NCBI GenBank assembly: GCA_946409545.1
Contig: CAMJWT010000003.1
Coordinates: forward strand, 1 to 64,000
Origin: RUG12783 sp946409545
GTDB lineage: Bacteria; Bacillota_I; Bacilli_A; RF39; UBA660
Reading direction: 5' to 3'
Length of the DNA: 64,000 nucleotides
The position numbers and the translations under genes were made by a program. Below the pieces are notes generated by a model. That model was not told where the DNA came from. It was given only the letters and a program-made list of their open reading frames with translations, and made no database searches. The number at the start of each line of letters is the position of its first letter. Position 1 is the stretch's first letter. Shown in pieces: positions 52,425-60,000 of the stretch.

Positions 52425-52453
52425 TTGTATTAAAACAATATAATTGATAAAAT
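52425..52453 (+). promoter_or_regulatory. Promoter of the 52493 gene, with overlapping dyad
   Basis: TTGTAT (52425-52430), 17-bp spacer, extended -10 TGA-TAAAAT (52445-52453). A dyad TATTGT-N6-ACAATA (52423-52440) covers the -35. Confidence 0.6.
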
Positions 52454-52492
52454 AAGAATTGGTGAAACCTTATTAAAGCAGGAGGTGTTATT

Positions 52493-52921
52493 ATGTATGA
52501 TAAACTTAATTACAATTTAGAAATATATGCATATGATGATATGATATCTGATAATATGTGGGAAGATACAACTCGTGATGACACAATAGAAATATTGCAT
52601 TCATTTACAGAAGAAGATTGGCAAAAATTATTTCAAGAATTGCCAACTAAATCAACTATGTGGCAAAAAAGACTTGTAGATTGTATCATTAGTGAAGATA
52701 ATCAAAATGAATTAAAAGTTTTATTATTTTTAGCCAATACAAATGATCCTGTTTTGTTTGCTGAAGTAATAGTTGCCATATATGACTTTGATTTGAGTAA
52801 TATAGAAGGTCTCGATAGTTTATATGATAAAGTAGAAAAAATGGTACCACTTGTACCTTTGTATCGAAAATCTGTATTAACTGACTTTTTAGAAAAAAAA
52901 AATAGTGTAAGATCAAAGTGA
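52493..52921 (+). CDS. Putative immunity protein, 142 aa
   Basis: An acidic soluble protein with helical repeats of the kind seen in many toxin-immunity proteins ('FTEEDWQKLFQELPTKSTMWQKRLVDCI' region, then 'LKVLLFLANTNDPVLFAEVIVAIYDF'). It has no membrane segment or signal peptide. The ribosome site GCAGGAGGTG is strong, and it has its own promoter and terminator, so it can be expressed apart from the toxin operon. Function is inferred from position and fold type; no named family can be assigned with confidence. Confidence 0.55.
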   Translation: MYDKLNYNLEIYAYDDMISDNMWEDTTRDDTIEILHSFTEEDWQKLFQELPTKSTMWQKRLVDCIISEDNQNELKVLLFLANTNDPVLFAEVIVAIYDFDLSNIEGLDSLYDKVEKMVPLVPLYRKSVLTDFLEKKNSVRSK

Positions 52922-52925
52922 TAAG

Positions 52926-52955
52926 AACAGATAAAGCAATTTATCTGTTTTTTTA
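52926..52955 (+). terminator. Rho-independent terminator
   Basis: AACAGATAAA (52926-52935), GCAA tetraloop, TTTATCTGTT (52940-52949), T run. Confidence 0.92.
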
Positions 52956-52988
52956 ATGAAATAATAATGTAAAGAATTAATAAAATAA

Positions 52989-53017
52989 TTGTAATATTAT
53001 TTTATTATTGATAAAAT
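52989..53017 (+). promoter_or_regulatory. Promoter of the WXG100-like operon
   Basis: TTGTAA (52989-52994), 17-bp spacer, extended -10 TGA-TAAAAT (53009-53017). Confidence 0.65.
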
Positions 53018-53061
53018 GATAATAGAGGATAAGATCCTTACATATTTTTGGAGGTGAAAAG

Positions 53062-53325
53062 ATGGCAGCAATGCATTATGAAGGCAATTTTAATGCTGAA
53101 AGAAGTCAATTAAAAACAATTGATGAAACTATTACAAAAGAATTAAACGCAATGAAAGAAACTTTAGAAGGAATGAGTGCGTATTGGAAAGATGAAAAGA
53201 GTGAGTCTTTTTTAGCAAGTGCAACTGGTGCAATTGCAGAAATTCAAACTAAGCAATCACAAGCAATATCAGATGGAAATAATCTTTTAACAGAAGTAGA
53301 AAATGCACTTAAGATATATCAATAG
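53062..53325 (+). CDS. WXG100 (ESAT-6-like) protein, W-K-D variant
   Basis: 87 aa, the usual WXG100 size. Two predicted helices are joined by a turn carrying Trp42-Lys-Asp44 ('AYWKDEKSESF') in place of W-x-G, and the C-terminal helix ends in 'LLTEVENALKIYQ'. WXG100 proteins are substrates and partners of type VII secretion. Ribosome site GGAGGTG. It is followed 9 bp later by a second small helical protein, giving the usual tandem pair. Confidence 0.82.
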   Translation: MAAMHYEGNFNAERSQLKTIDETITKELNAMKETLEGMSAYWKDEKSESFLASATGAIAEIQTKQSQAISDGNNLLTEVENALKIYQ

Positions 53326-53334
53326 GAGGTAATA

Positions 53335-53742
53335 ATGATGAAATTAGAATTAAGAAAAATATATGAAGCTGCTGATGCAAATGCAGGTCTTGGTGGTGGT
53401 GCTGGTGGTGTAGCAAAAGATTTCGATTATTCCCAAGTTGAAGCAGCATTAACAAAAATAGAAGCAAATATTGCAAATATTTTAACTGCTTGTGGTACTA
53501 AAATAAGTGTAACATCTTATACTGGAGATGCTCAAACTGCAGTAGAAGGAGCAGTTAATAAGATTCCAACTTATCTTGCAACAATGGAAACACCATTAAA
53601 AGAATTAAGTTCAAAAATTGTTGAAGTTAAAGAGGCTTATGCTAAGAGTGAAGCTGGTATTAAAGCCGCTTTATCTAATATTGGTAACGGTGGCTCTAAC
53701 GGTGGAGCAAGCAACAGCAATAATGTTAATATGGTTAAGTAA
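53335..53742 (+). CDS. WXG100-like protein, Y-T-G variant with Gly/Asn tail
   Basis: 135 aa. A Gly/Ala-rich segment (about 17-27) is followed by two helices around a turn with Tyr62-Thr-Gly64 ('TSYTGDAQTAVEGAV'), the position of WXG in relatives, and a flexible Gly/Asn/Ser tail (about 115-133). It probably pairs with the 53062 protein. The start is ATG 53335 or ATG 53338; both lie within range of AGGAGGT. A hairpin follows its stop. Confidence 0.72.
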   Translation: MMKLELRKIYEAADANAGLGGGAGGVAKDFDYSQVEAALTKIEANIANILTACGTKISVTSYTGDAQTAVEGAVNKIPTYLATMETPLKELSSKIVEVKEAYAKSEAGIKAALSNIGNGGSNGGASNSNNVNMVK

Positions 53743-53754
53743 TTAATAATAATG

Positions 53755-53788
53755 GGGGTGTTGATTATTTTCAACACCTTTTATTATT
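53755..53788 (+). terminator. Hairpin after the WXG100 pair
   Basis: GGTGTTGA (53757-53764), loop TTATTT, TCAACACC (53771-53778), then TTTTATTATTT. The U tract is interrupted, so partial read-through into the next gene is likely. Confidence 0.7.
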
Positions 53789-53806
53789 TATGGGTGGTGA
53801 ATAATA

Positions 53807-54058
53807 ATGTCTAGAGTATCAATTAGTAAAAATGATTTAGCTATCAAAGAAATAGAAAAAGCAATTCATAATTATGATATGGCTTTAAGTGATATTAAAA
53901 AAAATAATAATAATTCTAAAACTGATAATATTATTTCGATGATTGAAAAAAATAAAAATGAATTAGTTGAATCTAAAAAGAAAATTATATATTTATCCTC
54001 GCAAATTAGAAATAGATTAGCTGAATTAGAAAAAAAAGATGATACTGAGAATGATTAA
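53807..54058 (+). CDS. Small coiled-coil protein of the WXG100 operon
   Basis: 83 aa, fully helical and highly charged, with a Lys/Asn-rich turn in the middle ('KKNNNNSKTDN'), like a two-helix hairpin. No WXG motif and no known family. It starts 19 bp after the hairpin behind the WXG100 pair (ribosome site GGGTGGTG). It could be a targeting partner or chaperone for type VII substrates (position-based inference). Confidence 0.6.
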   Translation: MSRVSISKNDLAIKEIEKAIHNYDMALSDIKKNNNNSKTDNIISMIEKNKNELVESKKKIIYLSSQIRNRLAELEKKDDTEND

Positions 54059-54084
54059 TATAATTATATAGATATTATGTTTAA

Positions 54085-54119
54085 AAGAAGTTAGTGATGA
54101 TAATTCACTACTTTTTTTA
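54085..54119 (+). terminator. Rho-independent terminator
   Basis: TAGTGA (54092-54097) with TCACTA (54105-54110), flanking AAG/CTT pairing with a bulge, T run. Confidence 0.7.
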
Positions 54120-54165
54120 TTAATTATTTTCTTGCATAAAATTATCATTAATGATATCATTGTAA

Positions 54166-54174
54166 TGATAAAAT
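54166..54174 (+). promoter_or_regulatory. Extended -10 before the RNase J-like gene
   Basis: TGA-TAAAAT (54166-54174). No clear -35 at 16-18 bp. Confidence 0.4.
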
Positions 54175-54205
54175 TCTTTTAAAAATTTATAAAGAGGGTG
54201 AATTT

Positions 54206-55858
54206 ATGTCAAAAATAAAAATATTTGCTCTCGGTGGATTAAATGAAGACGGTAAAAATATGTATGTGTGTGATGTAGATAATGATATCTTCATCTTTGA
54301 TGCTGGTTTGAAGTATCCCCGTGAGCGTATGCTAGGTATTGATTATATAATACCAAGTAACGATTATTTAAAAGAAAATTATAAAAAAATTAAAGGTATT
54401 TTTATAACTCATGGTCATGAAAGTAATATGGGAGCTTTATCAGATATAATTATGGATTTTCCTAATATCCCGATATATGGTTCTAAATTTACAATTGAGA
54501 TTATTAAATTACAATTACAAAATGATGGTATTAGTAAAGCTAATCTTCATGTTTTAAGACCACATCTTAAACTAAATATGGGTAAGAATAGTGTCTTTCC
54601 AATTAGTGTAACGCATTCAATCCCTGATTGTTTCTGCTATGTATTAAATACAGAAGATGGTGCGATTGTCTATACAGGTGACTTTATCTTTGATCCAGGG
54701 CAACGTGGCTTTTATGGAACGGATATTGGTAAACTTGCATATATTGGTAAACAAGGTGTTTTATGTTTAATGAGTGAAAGCTTATATGCAGCTAAACGTG
54801 GTTTTACAAGTCCAAATCATAAAGTAAATAAGTTTATTCGAACAGTTTTAAATAATAATCCAAATCGTATTATTATGAGTGTTTTACCAGCCCATATCTT
54901 ACGTATTCAAGAAATCTTTGATGAAGTATCAAAAACTAATCGTAAGATTGTTATTATGGGTAAAAACTTACAAGATATGATAAATATGGCTATTAAGAAT
55001 AAGTATTTATCAATTGATCAAAATAAGATTGGTGACTTGACTAATGTTAATGATAAAAACATCATTATCTTAATAAGTGATGGTAAAGAAAAACCATATA
55101 TGAACTTAGAGCGTATTATAAAAGGTGTCGATAAGTTTATAAAACCAAATGAAAATGATACTATTTTCATTACTGAACCAATGTATTTAGGTATTGAAAA
55201 ACGTATGGTTCAAATTATGGATGATATTGCTAAACTTAATATGAATGTAATAAGTTTAAATGGAAAAGTACACTTACTTGAACATCCAAGTAGAGAAGAC
55301 TTGATGTTAATGATTAACTTAATGCAACCAAAATATTATTTTCCTGTTAAAGGTGAATATAAAGATCAATATGCCAATGCTGATATAGCAAATCAAACAG
55401 GTATTTCAAAAGATAATATCATTTTAAAACTTAATGGTGATGTGGCAACAATCATTGATGGTGAATTAAAACCTGATATTTTTGAACAAGTTAAAGTAGA
55501 TGAAGTATTAATTGATGGTAAAAGTCAAAATGATATCGGAGAACTTGTTCTTAAAGATCGTGAAATGCTTGCGGAAAATGGTATTGTTATTGTATGTTGT
55601 ACTCTAAATCATGAGACGAAAGAAATAATTGCTGGACCTGAAGTCTTAACAAGAGGTTTTATATATGTTAAAGATAATATGGATGTCCTTGCAGAAAGTC
55701 AAAAAATATCAGAAGATGTTATAAAAAAGAATACAATGCCTGGTACAAAAGTAGATTATAATCAAATTAAACAAGATATTCGTGATGCTTTAGGTAGATA
55801 TTTTTATACCGAAACAGAATGTAAACCAATAATTATAACGGTTATGCAAGAAGTATAG
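54206..55858 (+). CDS. RNase J family protein with degenerate active site (J2-like)
   Basis: 550 aa, the normal RNase J length: metallo-beta-lactamase/beta-CASP domains and a C-terminal domain ('GPEVLTRGFIYVKD'). The metal motif HxHxDH reads 'HGHESN' (His69, His71, Ser73, Asn74), so the Asp and last His are lost. 'PVHGEY' reads 'PVKGEY' (Lys382), and the 'HxSGH' site reads 'HLLEH' (356-360). The His of 'VTHSIPD' and Asp of 'YTGDF' remain. This resembles the weakly active or inactive RNase J2 partners of other Firmicutes and suggests a structural or RNA-binding role beside a true RNase J1 elsewhere. It is flanked by type VII-like genes, with its own -10 and terminator. Confidence 0.9.
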   Translation: MSKIKIFALGGLNEDGKNMYVCDVDNDIFIFDAGLKYPRERMLGIDYIIPSNDYLKENYKKIKGIFITHGHESNMGALSDIIMDFPNIPIYGSKFTIEIIKLQLQNDGISKANLHVLRPHLKLNMGKNSVFPISVTHSIPDCFCYVLNTEDGAIVYTGDFIFDPGQRGFYGTDIGKLAYIGKQGVLCLMSESLYAAKRGFTSPNHKVNKFIRTVLNNNPNRIIMSVLPAHILRIQEIFDEVSKTNRKIVIMGKNLQDMINMAIKNKYLSIDQNKIGDLTNVNDKNIIILISDGKEKPYMNLERIIKGVDKFIKPNENDTIFITEPMYLGIEKRMVQIMDDIAKLNMNVISLNGKVHLLEHPSREDLMLMINLMQPKYYFPVKGEYKDQYANADIANQTGISKDNIILKLNGDVATIIDGELKPDIFEQVKVDEVLIDGKSQNDIGELVLKDREMLAENGIVIVCCTLNHETKEIIAGPEVLTRGFIYVKDNMDVLAESQKISEDVIKKNTMPGTKVDYNQIKQDIRDALGRYFYTETECKPIIITVMQEV

Positions 55859-55860
55859 AA

Positions 55861-55898
55861 AAAAGACTAGAATTTTAATTGTTCTAGTCTTTTTTTAT
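55861..55898 (+). terminator. Rho-independent terminator
   Basis: AAAAGACTAGAA (55861-55872) with TTCTAGTCTTTT (55882-55893), 9-nt loop, T run. Confidence 0.92.
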
Positions 55899-55906
55899 GG
55901 TATAAT
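55879..55906 (+). promoter_or_regulatory. Promoter of the second toxin-like operon
   Basis: Extended -10 TGG-TATAAT (55898-55906). TTGTTC (55879-55884, partly in the terminator) gives a 16-bp spacer. Confidence 0.55.
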
Positions 55907-55926
55907 TAAAGATAGGATGTGATACT

Positions 55927-56265
55927 ATGATTTATCATGTAGATTTTGCTAATTTTGATGAATATAAAATTGAGTTACAAAAGAAAATTAAGAGTTTAAA
56001 TAAAGTATTAGAATCTCTATTTAAATCTCGTGAAAAGTTAATTTGGCAAGGTGAAGCATACGACACAGCCATGGATATCTTTTATGACAAAATGAAAGAT
56101 TTATATGTTATTCCTGAAGTATTAGAATTATATATTAAATTTATAGATACAGCTCTAAATGATTATCAAGCTGGAATGGAGGAAATTAAGAAAAGTTTTG
56201 ATGAGATTTTAGATCAAATTAAAAATGAAAAAATGAGAAGAGGTGAGTTGTTTTATGAAGAGTGA
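55927..56265 (+). CDS. WXG100-like protein with W-Q-G motif
   Basis: 112 aa, two-helix type with Trp40-Gln-Gly42 ('EKLIWQGEAYDTAM') in the turn, the canonical WXG pattern. It is acidic, without signal peptide, and the C-terminal helix is long. First gene of a coupled group of three small helical proteins before giant protein 2. The end overlaps the next start by 11 bp. Confidence 0.78.
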   Translation: MIYHVDFANFDEYKIELQKKIKSLNKVLESLFKSREKLIWQGEAYDTAMDIFYDKMKDLYVIPEVLELYIKFIDTALNDYQAGMEEIKKSFDEILDQIKNEKMRRGELFYEE

Positions 56266-56554
56266 TATTATTGTTGACTCTGAAACAATTGAAGCCTTCT
56301 CTAAAAAAGTTGAAGAAAGTTCTAACGAATTAAATATTTTATTAGATGATATGATTTTATTATCTGATGATTTAGATAAATATTTTAATACGCCAACTGG
56401 TAAATTAATGAAAGAAACTTTAGTAGATTATTTACTAAAATCTAAGAAATCTTGTGATTCATTAAAGAACTTTGGTGTTGTATTAAGTAAAACATCTAAA
56501 TTATATGATGCTACTAATAATCAAATAGCTCGTGAAGTAGGGGCAGGTGATTAG
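56255..56554 (+). CDS. Small helical type VII-associated protein
   Basis: About 99 aa. GTG 56243 is in frame, but ATG 56255, with AGAGGTG upstream, is preferred. Two helical segments are joined by a short turn ('YFNTPTGKLMKE') where a WXG-type motif would be, without Trp. No known family beyond general resemblance to WXG100/YukE-like partners. It overlaps the upstream gene and ends 1 bp before the next start. Confidence 0.62.
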   Translation: MKSDIIVDSETIEAFSKKVEESSNELNILLDDMILLSDDLDKYFNTPTGKLMKETLVDYLLKSKKSCDSLKNFGVVLSKTSKLYDATNNQIAREVGAGD

Positions 56555-56555
56555 T

Positions 56556-57032
56556 ATGCCAAATTTAAGTTCAATAAAAGTAAGAGGGGAATTTTATGTA
56601 CCCAATAAATATAAAAACCAAGCATCTGAATATAATAAATGTGTGCAAGGTGTTAGTACAACATTAGATGGAGCTATTTCAGAACTTGAAAACATTAATA
56701 GTATGTTAGGATTAGATAGCGAATCAGCAAAAGATGTTCTAACAAAGAATGTTTTAGTTGGAAATGAAGAAATAAAAACGGAAATAAAAAGCCTAGTAGA
56801 TGATTTAGATAATTATTCAGGTGTAGTCGGAAAAGTAGCTAAAGATTTAGACGAGGAATTATACGAAGAAGCAATGGCCATTAAAGCGGAAATGGATCGA
56901 CAGGAAGCTTTAAGAAGAGCAAGACTTAAAGAAGAAGCAAAAGATACCGTTGAGACGGAAACAACAGATAATGATTCTAAAACATTAAGTCCAAGACCTC
57001 GTGACGATAAAATCGAAATGCTATTGATGTAG
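56556..57032 (+). CDS. LXG-like helical protein preceding giant protein 2
   Basis: About 158 aa. GTG 56547 is in frame, but AGGTG (56545-56549) fits ATG 56556. Long helices, a short basic start, and an acidic low-complexity C-terminal tail (about 130-150). The length and helix pattern suit the N-terminal LXG-type targeting region of secreted toxins, here encoded separately from the 57042 protein, which begins directly with beta-rich sequence. Confidence 0.6.
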   Translation: MPNLSSIKVRGEFYVPNKYKNQASEYNKCVQGVSTTLDGAISELENINSMLGLDSESAKDVLTKNVLVGNEEIKTEIKSLVDDLDNYSGVVGKVAKDLDEELYEEAMAIKAEMDRQEALRRARLKEEAKDTVETETTDNDSKTLSPRPRDDKIEMLLM

Positions 57033-57041
57033 GAGTGATGT

Positions 57042-60000
57042 ATGAATTATGGTGTAGATAATAAATATGTTACTTTTACTGAAGATGATTTAATGAGTTT
57101 TGATTATCTTGGTATAAGATATGAAAGAGATGCTGATAAAACTTATTTAATATCTTATGATAATAAGATAATAGGAATTATTGATAATACGGCTACTTAT
57201 GAACAACTTGAAAGTGTTATTGATAGTAGTTTTTATACAACGCAAATTGCTGACTATAGTCCAGATGCCCAAAAAGCTTTAGGTGATTTTGTTAAATCAA
57301 TTGAAAGAGAAACGGGAAGAACCGTTGATTATGCTGGTCTTGATGGTGATGGTTATACCTTAGTAGTAGATGGGGAAACAATAACTTTTCCTTATAAAGA
57401 TAATCATTCACTTGATATGGGTGAAGTATTATCAAAAGTTAGCAAAAGAACAACTTTTCAAGCTAGTGATAAATTAAATGAAGAAAATAAAGTTGTTATT
57501 GAAAACTATTTAAAAGAAGCAATAGATCCTAATTCTAATGTAGAAGTAAAATTAAATGAAGAAGGAACATATTCCATTTATATTGATGGACAAGAATATA
57601 TAAAATTAGAGAAAGATATTACTTTAGCAGAAACAGTTAAATCTATAAGTGATGAAATTGATAGTGGACATTCATTAAGTGATTATAATAAAAGACCAGA
57701 AACTTATAGATTACAAGCTCGTACTAATCAAAATTATAAAGTTCATATTGATGAAAATCTTTTTGGTGATGTACTAGCTAAACACAATAAAGTAAAAAAT
57801 GAAATCGGTGATGTTAAAACATTATATCGAACAGATATGATGACTGATGAATTATTAAGTTCCTATAATGAAGTTGTAGGAACAGAAGGTAATACAAATC
57901 CATGCGATCGCATTGATAAAACTGCAGAATTGCTTGGTAATATAACCTTAAATGTTAAATATTCACTCGAAGCATATAAGAATATTGATCATAACCTAGG
58001 AGTTGTTTTTAATTCCATTGTTAATGATATTTTCAAAATTAATTCTTATCATGAAGCTGGTGAAATAAAAGATTATAAAAGTCAAACTTTTGAAGAGAGA
58101 GAAACAACTCTTGAAAATTTATTAAATGAATATAAAGCGGCTTTAGATGAATTAAAAGGAGAATTAAATAAATTATATCCATCGTATTATGGAAACGATC
58201 GATGTACTGGAGAATTACCTCCTGAAACGTATGCTATTTTAGATACTTTAATGACATGTTTTGTTGATGGTTCTGGTGGATTTGATTTAAATAATAACTT
58301 TTTAATATCGCAATTTAAACAATTTGTTGATTTTAGTAAAGAAAATGATTTAATGACAAAACTAGATTCCTATTTTGGTGGCGATAGTTGGCGTAAATCA
58401 GGAATGGCTGAATTAAATGCTATCTTATGTAAAAATTTATTAGATGGTGGATATGATATAGATTCTTTATATAATAATTATGATTATATAGGTAGTAATT
58501 CATACTTAAAAGATTTAGAAAGAAGAAACTTAGTTGAACTTGTTGAAATTGATGGACATAAGATTTATCGAATGGTTGATGAATCTAATGGCGAAAATAT
58601 TTTAGGAAGAGAAAACAAAGCTTATGGATATAAAGATGGATATTATTATTTTTATGATGATAATGACCTTCAAAAATATCTTCTTGATAGAAATATTGAT
58701 GCAAGATGTGAAGAAGCATTCTTAAATCAGTTTCATTATAGTAATGAATATACAATTAATAATTTGCGCAATGTCTCACCATCTTTTGGAGCAAACTTAT
58801 CAGGCCTTTGGGATATGAGTTCGTTGGTTAATGATAAACCAATTGATGAAGAAAGTCGATTATTCTTAAAGAACACTATGGGTGAATGGTATCATAAAGG
58901 TATTAATTATCAAGAACGTAATAGTGATGAAGAAAAATCATATAACTTAAGTGATTATTGTGAAATGCGTGTTAATGAATGTAGTTCTATTATCACTGAT
59001 ATCGCCCTAGTAAATGAGAGTGTATATCAATATGAACAATTACAATTATTATTGCCATATGAAATCGAAATGGAAAATCTTGATTACTTTGATTACCTAG
59101 TTAAAGATTATAGTCATATTGAATTTGATGAAAATGTTAATCAAAATAATATTAGTTATTTATCCCAAGAAGAACTTGCTTTATATTATTATTTTAAAAA
59201 TAGTGATTCTAATAAAGCGAGTGGATATATCAAAGCTTTACAAGATACTATTAATCAACGAAAAGGTTATGAAGAAGCTGCTATGAGAATATATGAAGCT
59301 AATAAAAATGGTGAAGATGTCATTGATATCTTAACTTTAAAAAAGTATGGATTATCTGACGGTGTTGGTAACTTTATTAATGGCTTAGGTGATTTCTTTA
59401 CAGGAATTGATAAATGCTTTGGTTTAGGTATTATAAATGATGATACATACGGAAAAGTTAGAACAAGTGATGATTACCGTAATATGTATATGTTGTCATT
59501 ACTACAACAAGATAATGTATATAATGATCAATTAAGTAGCGCTTTTAGAGATATGTTGCAATTTGAGTATAAAGCCAATACTTCTATAGGTAATATGGCC
59601 ATACCAACATTAGTATCATTTATTCCTGTAGCTGGTAAAGTTTTAAGTCCTGTTCTTTTAGGAATGTCTTCGGCTGGTGGAACAATGAGACAAACGATGC
59701 TTGAAGGATATGGTAACACAGAAGCTCTTATTTATGGTCTTGCATCAGGAGCAAGCGAAGTATTACTTGAAAGACTACTCGGTGGTATTACAGGACTTAA
59801 TGGTAATACGGAAGCATTACAAGGATTTAAGGCCTTCCTTCATTCTATGATTGATGAAGCTGGAGAAGAATTTGTTCAAGCTTATTTTGACGGTATGATG
59901 CGTTCTATAATTTTAAAAGAGCCATTTGATTTATCAAGTGTAAGTGGTGATGCCTTCGAATCAGCTTTAATGGCTTTATATACATCTGGGGTAATGAACT

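Noticed and set aside
54085..54119. Possible small RNA between 54058 and 54206
   Set aside because: The only structure is a terminator-type hairpin, and the gap is short.
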